From NCBI GenBank assembly GCA_907163225.1, contig OU015322.1:1589001-1653000 (forward strand): 64,000 nt of DNA, read 5' to 3'. The stretch is from an uncultured Rhodocyclaceae bacterium. GTDB taxonomy: Bacteria > Pseudomonadota > Gammaproteobacteria > Burkholderiales > Rhodocyclaceae. Positions 47,284 to 58,200 of this stretch are shown piece after piece. Positions within the stretch are counted from its first letter, which is position 1. Each line of letters begins with the position of its first letter. The notes beneath the pieces were generated by a model that saw only the letters and a list, made by a program, of their open reading frames with translations, had not been told where the DNA came from and ran no database searches. The position numbers were made by a program, and so were the translations under genes.

Positions 47284-49344
47284 TTGACGACAACAATCCG
47301 CCCCCTCCTCAACTGGCTGCTTGGCAAGCCGGCACCTGCCGGCGACCCGCTGGCCGATGCCCTGAACCGCTTTCGCGATCCCGAAGCCGAGACGCTCGAA
47401 CTGATGCGTCGGCTGGTCGCTGTGCTGCGCCCGAAGAACCGGCGTGACGCCGGCTCGGCCGACCGCTACCAGTTCATGCTCGACCGGCTGGAAAGCGACC
47501 CCGAGCTACTCGCCGCCTTTCGCGGCCACATCGTGCATTTCATCGCCACCCGCCGGCTCGTCACCTTCTTCACCGAAAGCGGCGTGCTGCCTGGCACCGG
47601 CTTTTTCTCGGAGTGGTGGCGCATCATCGGCAGCCGCCTGCTGCCCGAGGTGCCCGACGAGCGCCGGCTCAAGGACTGCCTGCACGTCGTCTACGACAGC
47701 ACCGACGACTGGCGCTGGCTGGAGGCCATCCCGGCAGAGTCCTCGCAACGCTTCTGGGCGCTGATTGCCCCGGCCGACGAATTGCGCACCATCGACTGGC
47801 GCAGCATCCAGGAGCAGATGCTCGACGCCGTGCTGTTGCTCGCCCACCGGGTCAGCGGCCTGGGCGTCGAAAGCGAATTGATGCGCGCCTCGCCCAATTT
47901 CGACGACGACACGCCGCGCTTCGTTGCCCTCTCGGCCGAGGCGCTGGATTTCGTCAACGCCTTCCGCGCCGCGCTGAACGACCCGACGCAGGCGCCCGAT
48001 GACGGCAGCCAGTTGCTGGTCATCGCCGACCAGTGCCAGGATACCCTGCAACGTATCCGCAAGCGGGCGCTCACTGTCGGTACCAGCCTCCATCTTTCCT
48101 ACCTTCTGACACGCAGCGAGCAAAGTCTTGAGCGCCTGCGCGATCTTGCCGCCATCCTCACCGTCGGCCAGCAAACCGATGCCCGCGACGAGGCCATCCA
48201 GTCCTGGGCCGAGTTCGCCCACGCCGCCTTTCTCGCCGAGAACCGGCGCAACAGCCTGCGTTTCTACGTCGGCCAACTATCCCGCCTGCTCGCCGTACGC
48301 GTCACCGAAAATGCCGCGCGTTCGGGCGAACACTACATCTGCGAATCGAATGCCGATTACCGCCACATGTGGCGTTCGGCGGCCGGCGGCGGCGTGCTCA
48401 TCGGCTGCATGGCGCTGCTCAAGATCAAGGCTGCCGCCCTGCAAGCACCGCTGTTCGGCGAGGCTTTCATGTTCAGCATGATCTACGGGCTCGGCTTCGT
48501 CGCCATCTTCCTGCTCGGCATGACGGTCGCCACCAAGCAGCCGGCGATGACCGCACAGACGCTGGCCGGCCTGCTCGGCGACATCAAGCCGACGCGTAGC
48601 GCCGACATCGAAAAGCTGGTTGATGTGGCGGCCGCCGTCAGCCGCAGCCAGCTGGCGGCCATCGCCGGCAACGTCATGGTCGCCCTGCCGGTGGCCATCG
48701 CCGTCGGCTTCGGCCTAAGTGTCTGGGCTGGCGAACCGGTGATCAGTGTCGGCAAGGGTGCCCACCTGATTGCCGACCTCGACCCGCTTTCCTGGGCGCT
48801 TCCGCACGCTGCCATCGCCGGTTTCTACCTCTTCCTGTCCGGCCTGATCACCGGCTATTTCGACAACCGCGCCGCTTACGCCGACATCGGGCCACGCATT
48901 GGCCGCCTGCACTGGCTGCAAAAACTGTTTGGTCGCGAGCGGGCCGGCCGCATCGGCGCCTACATCCAGGATCACCTGGGCGGCATCATGGGTAACTTCC
49001 TGTTCGGCTGCATGCTCGGCTCCACCGGCGTCATCGGCACCATCCTCGGCCTGCCGCTCGACATCCGGCACATCGCCTTCGCCTCGGCCAACCTCGGCTA
49101 CGCGCTGGTCGGCTTCCAGTTCGAGCTGCCGCTCAAGGCCATCGCCTGGGCCGTCTTCGGCATCGCTGCCATCGGCTTCACCAACCTCGCTGTCAGCTTC
49201 GCGCTGGCCCTGCGCACCGCCCTGCGCGCCCGTGGCATCCATTTCGAACACTGGGGGCCGCTGCTGAGCGCCCTGTGGAACCGGCTGAATCACCAGCCGC
49301 GTACTTTCATACTGCCGCCGCGCCAAGCCGCCGCCGACGCGTAA
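47284..49344 (+). CDS. 'Site-specific recombinase' Gcr-family membrane protein
   Basis: A 686-residue protein with TTG start after GAGG. Residues 1-350 are helical and soluble; from about 365 there are several hydrophobic helices (GGGVLIGCMALLKIKAAA, MIYGLGFVAIFLLGMTVATK, VALPVAIAVGFGLSV). It matches the family named after gonococcal Gcr (COG4389), but no serine or tyrosine recombinase motif is visible. It ends nine bases before tamA and is in an operon with tamA-tamB, so an envelope role is more likely than recombination. That role is inferred. Confidence 0.8.
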   Translation: MTTTIRPLLNWLLGKPAPAGDPLADALNRFRDPEAETLELMRRLVAVLRPKNRRDAGSADRYQFMLDRLESDPELLAAFRGHIVHFIATRRLVTFFTESGVLPGTGFFSEWWRIIGSRLLPEVPDERRLKDCLHVVYDSTDDWRWLEAIPAESSQRFWALIAPADELRTIDWRSIQEQMLDAVLLLAHRVSGLGVESELMRASPNFDDDTPRFVALSAEALDFVNAFRAALNDPTQAPDDGSQLLVIADQCQDTLQRIRKRALTVGTSLHLSYLLTRSEQSLERLRDLAAILTVGQQTDARDEAIQSWAEFAHAAFLAENRRNSLRFYVGQLSRLLAVRVTENAARSGEHYICESNADYRHMWRSAAGGGVLIGCMALLKIKAAALQAPLFGEAFMFSMIYGLGFVAIFLLGMTVATKQPAMTAQTLAGLLGDIKPTRSADIEKLVDVAAAVSRSQLAAIAGNVMVALPVAIAVGFGLSVWAGEPVISVGKGAHLIADLDPLSWALPHAAIAGFYLFLSGLITGYFDNRAAYADIGPRIGRLHWLQKLFGRERAGRIGAYIQDHLGGIMGNFLFGCMLGSTGVIGTILGLPLDIRHIAFASANLGYALVGFQFELPLKAIAWAVFGIAAIGFTNLAVSFALALRTALRARGIHFEHWGPLLSALWNRLNHQPRTFILPPRQAAADA

Positions 49345-49353
49345 AATGCCGGC

Positions 49354-51033
49354 GTGATCATCCGCCGCCTGCCACTCATTTTTCTGCTCGCAATCGCCAC
49401 CCCGCTGGCGGCTGGCGAGCTGTCGGTGCAGGCGCCCGACGAGATCAGCGAATTGCTGGCGCCGTATTTGCCGGACGAAGCCGGCAACCCGCGCCGACTG
49501 CAGGGGCAACTCAGCGACATCCTCGCTACCGAGGGCTATTTCTCGCCCGAATTCAAGTTCAGCGAAAAAGACGACGGCCTGCAGCTGACCATCGACCCGG
49601 GGCCGCGCACGACCATTGCCAGCGTCGATCTTGCGGTCGACGGCAAAATTGAGCCAAAAATGAAATCGGCGCTGATCGCCGGCTGGGGCCTGCCGGTCGG
49701 CCAGCCTTTCCGGCAGGAGGACTGGAACAACGCCAAGCAGCAGATTCTCGCCGAACTGCTCGCGGTCGAGCACGCCGACGCCAAACTGGTCGATAGCGAA
49801 GCCGCCATCGACGCCGAAATGCACCGCGCCGACCTGCGCGCCCACTACGATGCCGGGCCGCGCTACCGTTTCGGGGCGATCCGCGTCGAGGGCCTGCAGA
49901 ACTATCCGCCCGATCTGGTCGAACGCTACAACCGCGCCATCAAGCCCGGCCAGCCTTACCGCGAAGACCGGCTGAACGCATTGCAGGGCACGCTGCAGGC
50001 GACGCCGTATTTTTCCTCGGTGCAAACAACGCTGGATCGAGAAGCCGCCGAGATCGACGCCGATGGCACGGCGACGGTTCCCGTCCTCGTCCGTGTCCGC
50101 GAGCGTTCGCCGCACCGTGTTTCCTTTGGCGCCGGCGCCAGTTCCAACACCGGCGCCCGCATCGAGGCCAATTACCACACGCCCAACCTGCTCGGCCACG
50201 CCTGGTCGCTCGATAGCGGCCTGCGTCTCGAACAAAAGCGGCAGACCGCCTACGCCGACGTCTTCCTGCCACCGGACGAGCGCAGCCGCCGGCACAGCCT
50301 GGGCGTGATGGCCGAGGCCACCGACATCCAGGGCCTCAAAACCGAGCGCTACGCCTTCGGCGCACAAACCGTGCAGCAACGCGGCATCGTCGAGCAGCGG
50401 CTGTCGCTGAACTGGCAGGAAGAACGCCGCGAAGCCGTCGGCACTAGCCCGGAAACCGCCCGCGCGCTGGTGCCCAACGGGGTATGGACGTGGCGCCGCG
50501 TCGACAATCTGCTTAACCCGCGCGACGGCGCCGTCGTTCAGGGACAGCTCGGCGGCGGTGCAAAGGCTGCGCTGTCGGACCAGAATTTCGTTCGCCTGCA
50601 CCTGCGCGCCCAGGTCTGGATTCCGCTCGGCCGCGTCGATACGCTGACCCTGCGCGGCGAAATCGGCAGCACCTTCGCCGACTCGCGCCAGCACATCCCG
50701 CAGGACTACCTGTTCCGTACCGGTGGCGCCGGCTCGGTGCGCGGCTACGCCTACCAGAGCCTGGGCATCCGCGAAGGCAGCGCCGTGGTCGGCGGCCGCT
50801 ACCTGGCCATCGCCAGCGCCGAGGCAACGCACTGGCTGAACGACGATTGGGGCATCGCCGCCTTCATCGATGCCGGCGATGCGGTCGATGCCTTGCAGGA
50901 CGTCCGCCTCGCGGTCGGTGCCGGCCTCGGTGCCCGCTGGCGCAGCCCGGCCGGGCCGATCGGCGTCGATTTGGCCTACGGCGAACGCAATCAGGAAGTG
51001 CACCTGCATTTCTCGCTGGCCATTCCGTTCTGA
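49354..51033 (+). CDS. tamA: Translocation and assembly module subunit TamA
   Basis: A 559-residue outer-membrane protein of the Omp85 family with a signal peptide (LPLIFLLAIATPLAAG). Three POTRA domains span about 20-250 (RFGAIRVEGLQNYPPDLVERY); the barrel follows, with the diagnostic FRTGGAGSVRGYAYQSLG block, the VRGY/F loop of Omp85, and a C-terminal F. With TamB it inserts a subset of outer-membrane proteins and supports lipid transport. GTG start at 49354. The tamB ATG lies one base after its stop. Confidence 0.94.
   Translation: MIIRRLPLIFLLAIATPLAAGELSVQAPDEISELLAPYLPDEAGNPRRLQGQLSDILATEGYFSPEFKFSEKDDGLQLTIDPGPRTTIASVDLAVDGKIEPKMKSALIAGWGLPVGQPFRQEDWNNAKQQILAELLAVEHADAKLVDSEAAIDAEMHRADLRAHYDAGPRYRFGAIRVEGLQNYPPDLVERYNRAIKPGQPYREDRLNALQGTLQATPYFSSVQTTLDREAAEIDADGTATVPVLVRVRERSPHRVSFGAGASSNTGARIEANYHTPNLLGHAWSLDSGLRLEQKRQTAYADVFLPPDERSRRHSLGVMAEATDIQGLKTERYAFGAQTVQQRGIVEQRLSLNWQEERREAVGTSPETARALVPNGVWTWRRVDNLLNPRDGAVVQGQLGGGAKAALSDQNFVRLHLRAQVWIPLGRVDTLTLRGEIGSTFADSRQHIPQDYLFRTGGAGSVRGYAYQSLGIREGSAVVGGRYLAIASAEATHWLNDDWGIAAFIDAGDAVDALQDVRLAVGAGLGARWRSPAGPIGVDLAYGERNQEVHLHFSLAIPF
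49634..49662 (+). repeat. Dispersed motif, variant CGGTCGAC copy in tamA
   Basis: CGGTCGACGGCAAAATT then GCCAAAAATG. Confidence 0.45.
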
Positions 51034-51034
51034 C

Positions 51035-54000
51035 ATGAAACGCCGAATTCTCCTCGCCACCGGCGCCGCCCTCATCGGCGGACTAGGCTGGCTTACGACC
51101 AGCGAAAGCGGCCTGCAAACCGCCGTCAACCTGGCCGAACGGGTCAGCGGCGGCCAGCTTCAGATCGAACAGGCCAGCGGCCGCCTGCTTGGCAGCCTCG
51201 ACATCGGCGAACTGCGCTGGCAGGACGCCGACCTGAAAATTGAGGCGAGCCAGATTCACCTCGACTGGTCGCCCTCTGCCCTCCGCCTCGGCCGGCTGGA
51301 GATTGCCGAGCTCAGCACCGACCGCCTGCAGATCACCAGCACACCGAGCAGCGCGCCGACCCCGGTGCCGACCGACTTGCAACTGCCGCTCGCGGTCAAC
51401 GCCAAAAAAGTCGAAATTTCGACCTTCTCCTACGGTGGAACTTTCATTGCCACGCAGCTGAGCGGCAGCTTCAGCAGCGACGGACGCCGGCACACGCTGA
51501 GCGACTTCCACGGCAATACCGGGGGCGTTGCCGTCGCCGGGCGCGCCAGCCTCGACGGCCTTGCCCCGTTCCCGCTGGAAGCCAGCGCCGACATCGCCGG
51601 CCAGCTTGAACAACGGCCGCTCGCCATGTCGCTCACCGCGCAAGGCCCGCTGCAGCGCATTGCGCTGGCGGCACTGGCCACGCAAGGCGTCGCCGGCAAC
51701 GCCGATGTCGTCCTCACGCCTTTCGCCGACGCCGCCTTCGCCAACGCCCGCGTCCTGCTTGAAAACATCGATCCGGCCACCTGGCTCGAAGGAGCCCCGC
51801 AGGCCCGATTGAGCATTTCCGCCGACATCCAGCCGCAAGGCGGCGACATCGTCGGCAGTTTCGGCGTCACCAACCACCAGCCCGGCCCCATCGACCGCCA
51901 GCGCCTGCCGCTCGCCACACTGGCCGGCTCGATTGAGTGGCAGGGCTCTTCCGCCACGTTCAAGACACTCCACGCCACGCTGCCGGGCAGCAGCGAACTC
52001 GCCGGCAGCGGCAAATGGCGCGACGGTGCGCTCGAACTGGCGCTGACCGCCAGCCGGCTCGATGCCGCGCAAATCGCCTCGATGCTGCGGTCAACCCGAT
52101 TAAACGGCGAAATTTCAAGTCTGCTCGGCGCCCAGCAGCAACAGCTGAAACTCGACCTCAAAGACAGCAGCTTCACACTGCTGGCCGAGGCCCGCCACGC
52201 GAACGAACGGATTGATTTGCCGCAGCTGCTGCTCTCGGCCGGAGACGCCCGCCTGAGCGCCAAAGGGCAGCTCGACCTCAAGTCGCCGCGCAGCTTCGCC
52301 AGCGAAGGCGAACTGCAGCGTTTCGACCCGAGCCGCTTCGCCAAAGTGCCCGCCGCGCACATCAACGCCAGCTTCAAAGCCGGCGGCCGCCTTGCTCTGC
52401 GCCCGGTGATCGACGGCAGCTTCACTCTCCACGACAGCCGCGTCGCCGGCCAGCCGCTCAGCGGCCAGGGCACCGTCGTCATCGACTGGCCGCGCATTCC
52501 GCGCGCCGACATCCAGCTTCTTTCCGGCGCCAACCGCCTGACAGCGCGTGGCGCCTACGGGCACGCCGGCGACATTCTGAGCATCGACCTCGACGCCCCG
52601 CAGCTCGCCCCCTATGCGCTGGAAGGCGGGCTGAACGGCCACTTCGACCTCTCCGGTTCCGTGCAAAATCCAAAAATCGTCGGCCAGCTCAACGCCGCCA
52701 AAATTGGCCGGCCCGGCACGGCCCGACTGACCGGCTTCAGCCTCAAGGCAGAGAGCGGCAGCGAACCCGCCTCCCCGCTCCACCTCGATCTCGCCATCGC
52801 CACGCTCGACAGGCCCGACCAGCCCGGCCTGCTTCGCAACATTCGCCTGCAGGGCGACGGCAGCAATCAGGCACACCGCCTGAGTGCCAGCGCCGAAATG
52901 GCCGGCCAAACGCAATTGAATCTCGCCGCCGAGGGCGGAATCAGCAGCGATTTCACCACCTGGCAAGGCCGCCTGCTAGACGCTCGCGCCACCGGCACCG
53001 ACCCGTCCCGCAACGTCCGCCTCGCCGGCCCAACCCCCATCAAGCTCACAGCGAATGCCTGGACACTGGGCCCGGCCAAACTCACCGGCGACCCACTGGA
53101 TTGGCAAGCCACCCTGCAAGCCAGTGCCGACGCCCGGCAATTGCGTGCCAGCCTGAGCGCCAGCGGCAGCCGACTCGGCCGGATGGAGGGCGACCTGAGC
53201 GCCGCGATGCGCGGCGCCTGGTCACTCGACCAGCAAGCACGCTGGCAAGGCCGCCTGAAAACCGAAATTTCCGACCTCGGCTGGCTGGCCGAACAAATCG
53301 GCCAGGGCTGGCAGAGCGAAGGCCGCCTCAACGGTGAACTGCAGCTGGCTGGCACGCCAGCCACGCCGCTGACCAGCGGCCGCATCCATGGCGAAAAACT
53401 GGCGCTGCGCCTGCCCGAACAAGGCACGAACCTCAGCCGCGGCGAGCTGGAGATCACGCTGCGCGACAACCTGCTGACCATCCAGCGCCTCGGTTTTGAC
53501 AGCCAGCTCCAGCCGCTGCCCAAACCCCTGCGCCTGGATGCCCGCGATGATCTGAGCGGACTGACCAAACAACCGGGAAGACTCGAAATTTCGGGCGAAA
53601 TGCGGGTTGACCGTGGAAGGCTGAATGAAAATGCCTTCCTCGACGTTCGCCTCGACCGCCTCGGCGCGTTCCAGCTACCGGATCAGTGGGTTGCCGTTTC
53701 CGGTAGCGGCCGGCTCAGCCTGAAAGACGGCACCTTCGGCGCCATCGGCAAACTGGCCGTCGATGCCGGCTACTGGCAGCTCGCCCCTGGCGGCACGCCG
53801 AGGCTTTCCGACGACGTGGTGATCAAACGACCCGGGGGCGACAAAACGGTCAGCCTGCGCCCGAAACTCGAGCTCGACATCAGCACCGACCTGGGTCGCA
53901 ACTTCCTCTTCAACGGCGCCGGCCTGGCCAGCAGACTCGCTGGCGACATCCGGATTTCAGCCCACGGCCGCGACTTGCCGCGGGCCACCGGCACCATCCG

Positions 54001-54667
54001 GGCGCACAACGGTCGTTTCGAAGCCTACGGGCAGAAGCTCGAAATCGAGCGCGGCATCCTCAGCTTCAATGGCCTGCTCGACACCCCCGGCCTTGATGTC
54101 CGCGCCGTGCGCAAAGGTCTGCCGGTCGAACCCGGCGTGCAAATCGGCGGCACCGCCCAGAAGCCCGTCGTCAAGCTCATCTCCGACCCGGATCTGCCCG
54201 ATGCCGAAAAACTCGCCTGGCTGGTCCTCGGCCACGGCCCGGAGCAACTGGGGGCCGGCGACGCGACGCTACTCTTCTCGGCAGCCGGCGGCCTGCTCGG
54301 CAACGACTCGGTCAACGTCGTTCAGCAGTTGAAAAAAACCTTTGGTTTTGACGAATTCGGCCTGCGCCAAGGCGCCATCGGCGACACCGGCAGCCGCCAG
54401 CCAAGCAGTCGCGTCGCCGGCGGCAACGGCACTGACACCAGCAGCACGACCGGCCAACAGATTCTCAGTGTCGGCAAGCGCCTGTCGTCAAACGCGCTGC
54501 TTTCGTACGAACAGACCCTCGGCAAGGCCGAAGGGATCGTCAAGCTGACGGTCAGCCTGACGCGTCAGATTGCCATTATCGGCCGGGCCGGCAGCGACAA
54601 TGCGCTCGACGTGTTCTACACACTGAATTTTGGGCGAAAAGATGAAAAAACGGCTGAAAAGCAGTAG
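51035..54667 (+). CDS. tamB: Translocation and assembly module subunit TamB
   Basis: A 1210-residue protein with an N-terminal membrane anchor (ILLATGAALIGGLGWL), a long beta-helical body without catalytic motifs, and a C-terminal DUF490 domain (LAWLVLGHGPEQLG, KAEGIVKLTVSLTRQIAIIGRAG). It forms a groove between inner and outer membranes with TamA. Length is close to the E. coli protein. Three copies of the dispersed CGGTCAAC motif (12, 13, 14) lie in it, read in different frames. Confidence 0.94.
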   Translation: MKRRILLATGAALIGGLGWLTTSESGLQTAVNLAERVSGGQLQIEQASGRLLGSLDIGELRWQDADLKIEASQIHLDWSPSALRLGRLEIAELSTDRLQITSTPSSAPTPVPTDLQLPLAVNAKKVEISTFSYGGTFIATQLSGSFSSDGRRHTLSDFHGNTGGVAVAGRASLDGLAPFPLEASADIAGQLEQRPLAMSLTAQGPLQRIALAALATQGVAGNADVVLTPFADAAFANARVLLENIDPATWLEGAPQARLSISADIQPQGGDIVGSFGVTNHQPGPIDRQRLPLATLAGSIEWQGSSATFKTLHATLPGSSELAGSGKWRDGALELALTASRLDAAQIASMLRSTRLNGEISSLLGAQQQQLKLDLKDSSFTLLAEARHANERIDLPQLLLSAGDARLSAKGQLDLKSPRSFASEGELQRFDPSRFAKVPAAHINASFKAGGRLALRPVIDGSFTLHDSRVAGQPLSGQGTVVIDWPRIPRADIQLLSGANRLTARGAYGHAGDILSIDLDAPQLAPYALEGGLNGHFDLSGSVQNPKIVGQLNAAKIGRPGTARLTGFSLKAESGSEPASPLHLDLAIATLDRPDQPGLLRNIRLQGDGSNQAHRLSASAEMAGQTQLNLAAEGGISSDFTTWQGRLLDARATGTDPSRNVRLAGPTPIKLTANAWTLGPAKLTGDPLDWQATLQASADARQLRASLSASGSRLGRMEGDLSAAMRGAWSLDQQARWQGRLKTEISDLGWLAEQIGQGWQSEGRLNGELQLAGTPATPLTSGRIHGEKLALRLPEQGTNLSRGELEITLRDNLLTIQRLGFDSQLQPLPKPLRLDARDDLSGLTKQPGRLEISGEMRVDRGRLNENAFLDVRLDRLGAFQLPDQWVAVSGSGRLSLKDGTFGAIGKLAVDAGYWQLAPGGTPRLSDDVVIKRPGGDKTVSLRPKLELDISTDLGRNFLFNGAGLASRLAGDIRISAHGRDLPRATGTIRAHNGRFEAYGQKLEIERGILSFNGLLDTPGLDVRAVRKGLPVEPGVQIGGTAQKPVVKLISDPDLPDAEKLAWLVLGHGPEQLGAGDATLLFSAAGGLLGNDSVNVVQQLKKTFGFDEFGLRQGAIGDTGSRQPSSRVAGGNGTDTSSTTGQQILSVGKRLSSNALLSYEQTLGKAEGIVKLTVSLTRQIAIIGRAGSDNALDVFYTLNFGRKDEKTAEKQ
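51393..51420 (+). repeat. Dispersed CGGTCAAC motif, copy 12 (tamB)
   Basis: CGGTCAACGCCAAAAAAG then CGAAATTTC. Confidence 0.7.
52088..52115 (+). repeat. Dispersed CGGTCAAC motif, copy 13 (tamB)
   Basis: CGGTCAACCCGATTAAAC then GCGAAATTTC. Confidence 0.7.
53586..53613 (-). repeat. Dispersed CGGTCAAC motif, copy 14 (tamB)
   Basis: Minus strand CGGTCAACCCGCATTTC then CCGAAATTTC. Confidence 0.7.
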
Positions 54668-54673
54668 TCCCGA

Positions 54674-54925
54674 TCAGGCTGCAACCATGTGATTACCGGC
54701 GGTATGCGCCAGGCGCCGCATCTCCGCCTTCAAGGCTACTTGCTGGCCGGCCGTAATCATGCGCTGGCCGGAGCGCCAGTCGTACGCCACCCCTTTGTCC
54801 TGAACGCCGGCAGAGAAAAGCGCGTGCGCCATCTCGCGCCAGCCGTGTCGCTCGATACGCCGACCATCACTCAGTGCGGCGACAAATTCATTTTTGAACA
54901 GCGTTACGCTTGCAGTAGTTACCAT
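54674..54925 (-). CDS. Small protein of unknown function
   Basis: An 83-residue protein. ATG 54925 has a good SD (GGAGGCAAGG). The sequence is polar with LFKNEFVAALSDGRRIERHGWREMAHALF near the N-terminus; it is not recognised. It is convergent to tamB with six bases between stops. Basic and helical, it could be a small regulator, but nothing proves it is expressed. Confidence 0.55.
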   Translation of the reverse strand: MVTTASVTLFKNEFVAALSDGRRIERHGWREMAHALFSAGVQDKGVAYDWRSGQRMITAGQQVALKAEMRRLAHTAGNHMVAA

Positions 54926-55200
54926 GATCCTTGCCTCCCATAGCCCTAAGTTACGGCCATGCTCACCCAATGTCGGTGAGATATTTCACGATCCAAAGCG
55001 ATTCGGTCTGACCCACCCTGAAATCCAAATGTACTAATTTTGTCGAGGCGCGATTATTCCTCAGTCTCGGGCAATAGACCAGCACTGGCGACAGACAAGG
55101 GGCATATTTCGGCGTCGTGATCAAATTTGAGCACGACCGGGCGCCAGTGAAATCAACAACGCTGCATGAATGCGGCACTCAATCCCGCTGCCCCCGCGCC

Positions 55201-58200
55201 TTAGTGTGCGCTCCGCGAAAAACGCCTTCCCACCCAGCCGATCAGGTCGTCAACGTAGGTAAACACCACCGGAATGACCAGCAAACTGAGGAAGGTCGAG
55301 GTAATCAGGCCGCCGATGACGACGATGGCCATCGGTGCGCGGAAGCTGGGGTCGGTGCCGATGCCCAGCGCGATCGGCATCATGCCGGCGCCCATCGCCA
55401 CGGTGGTCATCACGATCGGCCTGGCCCGCTTGCGGCAGGCGTCAAGCAGTGCCTCCCAGCGGTTCAGGCCATGCTCGCGACGGGCCAGCACGACGTAGTC
55501 GATGAGCAGGATGGAATTCTTGGTGGCGATGCCCATGAGCATGATGAGGCCGATCATAGACGGCATCGAGAGCGCCGTGTTCGTCACGAACAGGGCGAGG
55601 AAAGCGCCCGGCACGGAAAGCACGAGGGCGGCGAGGATGGTCACCGGCTGGACGAAATCCTTGAAAAGCAGGACGAGTACGATGTAGATGCACAACACGC
55701 CGGTCGCCATGGCCAGCGCGAAACTGGCGAACAGTTCGCTCATGGCTTCTGCATCGCCGACGGTGGTCTGCATCACGCCGGGCGGCAGGTTGACCAGGCT
55801 GGGCATGGCCAGCGCCTTGGCCTCGACCTCGCCCAGCGGCTGGCCATTGAGTTCGATTTCGAAATTGATGTTGCGCAGGCGGTCGTAGCGGTCGATTTCG
55901 GCGGGGCCGCCGGCAATGGCCAGCGAGGCCACATTGGCCAGCATGACCGGGCCGTGCTTGCCGGGGACGGTCAGGCGTTCGAGCAGGGTAAGGTCGGTGC
56001 GAGCGGACGGCGGCAGCTTGACGACGATGGGCACCTGGCGCTGGGCCAGGTTGAGTTTGGCCAGCCCCTGGTCGTAGTCGCCGGCGGTGGCGATGCGCAG
56101 GGTGTCGGCGATGGCGGCCGAGGTCACGCCCAGATCGGCCATGCGGGCGAAGTCGGGGCGAACGACCAGTTCAGGACGCACCAGGCTGGCTGTCGTCGTG
56201 ATGTTGCCGATACCGGAAATGCCGCGCAGATCGCGTTCGACAAGGCGCGCGTGCTCGGCCAGCAACGGGCCGTTTTCGCTGGCAAGCACGAGGATGTATT
56301 TTTCGTTGCCGGAGGCGAGGCCGACTTTGACCTGCACGCCGGGGACAGCCGTCAGGCCGTCGCGCAACTGGCCCTCGATGACCTGCTTGCTGATTCCCGA
56401 ACGCTCGTCGCGCGGCGTCAGGTTCAGGGTCAGTGTCGCTTTGCGCACTTCGGCCGCGCCAGCCGGAGCGAAGGGGTCGCTGCCGGCCTTGCCACCGCCG
56501 ACGGCGGTGTAGACAAGTTTCACGTGGGGGTTGGCTTCGGCGATGGCACGCGCCTGCTCGGCGGCGCTCAGCGTTTCCTTGAAGGTGGCGCCGGGCGGCA
56601 GGGAAAGGTAGATCTGCGTCTGCGACACGTCGTCCGGCGGCAGGAAACCCTTGGGCAGCAGTGGCACCAGCATGAAGGAGCCGACGAAGAAGACGGTCGC
56701 GCCGAGCATGGTCAGGATGCGGTGCTTCAGACACCAGGCAGCCCAACCTTCGTAACGTTTCAGCCAGCCCGGCGTCGGTTCGTCGTGGGTGACCGGCTTG
56801 AGGATGTAGGCGGCCATCATCGGCGTCAGCATGCGGGCGACGACCAGCGAGAAGAAGACGGCGATCGCTGCGGTCCACCCGAATTGCACGAAGAATTTTC
56901 CGGCCACGCCGCCCATGAAGGCGGTCGGCAGGAAGACGGCGATCAGCGTGAAGGTGGTGGCGATGACTGCCAGGCCGATTTCGTCGGCCGCCTCCATCGC
57001 CGCCTGGTAGGGCGTCTTGCCCATACGCAGGTGGCGCATGATGTTTTCGATTTCGACAATGGCGTCGTCAACCAGAATGCCGACGACCAGCGACATCGAG
57101 AGCAGGGTCACAACATTGAGCGTGAAACCCATCAGGTACATCGCGGCGAATGTCGGGATGGCCGACAGCGGCAGCGCGGCGGCGGAAACGAAGGTGGCCC
57201 GGCCGTCGCGCAGGAAGAGCCAGACGACGAGCACAGCAAGTAGCGCCCCTTCGATCAGCAATTTCATCGAGCCTTCGTAGTTGTCGATGACGGGATCGAC
57301 GAAATTGAAGGCTTCGGTGATTTCGATGTCCGGGTGATCGGCCTTTAGCTTGTCGAGTACGCGCTTGACGTTGTCGGCCACCTCGACCTCGCCGGCGCCC
57401 TTGCTGCGGGTAATTTCGAAACCGACCACCGGCTTGCCGTTGAGCAAGGCGGCGGTGCGCTGCTCGCCAACGGTGTCGCTGATTGTCGCCACCTGATCCA
57501 GACGAACGCGCCGGCCATCGCTCAGCACAATGTCCATGCCGCCCAGTTCTTCGGCGCTCTTGACGGTGGCGACGGTGCGCACCGATTGTTCGATGCCGCC
57601 GACGTCAGCCCGACCGCCCGAGGCTTCCTGCTGAATCTGCCGCAACTGCCGTGAAATATCGGCCGCCGTGGCGTTGAGCGCCAGCATGCGGGCCGGATCG
57701 AGTTCGACACGGATTTCCCGCGTCACGCCGCCCACCCGCGACACGGCGCCGACGCCGCGCGCCGAGAGCAGCGCCTTGGTCACGGAGTTGTCGACAAACC
57801 AGGACAACGCCTCGCCATCCATCCGGCTCGACGCCACGGTGTAGGTCAGGATCGGCGCACCGGACAGATTGACCTTGCTGATCACCGGGTCCTTGATGTC
57901 GCCCGGCAGGTCAGCACGGATGCGCGACACTGCGTCGCGTACGTCGTCAACCGCTTCCTGCGTCGCCTTTTCCAGGCGAAACTCGACGGTTACCGTCGCC
58001 GTGCCGTCCTGCACCTTGGTGTAAATATGCTTGATACCCTGCAACGTCGCCACCGAGTTCTCGATCTTGCGCGCCACCTCGGTTTCCATCTGCCCCGGCG
58101 CCGCGCCCGGCAGGCTGGCCGTCACCGTCACCGTTGGCAGGTCGATGTCCATGAACTGCTGGACTTTCATGGCCTTGAAGGCCATCACGCCGGCCAGCGT

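Noticed and set aside
48715..51129. 804-codon open frame on the minus strand
   Set aside because: It is antisense to the clear Gcr and tamA genes; long shadow frames are normal at this GC content.
55117..57243. 708-codon plus-strand open frame
   Set aside because: Antisense to the RND pump; sequence is His/Gln/Arg-rich without domain pattern.
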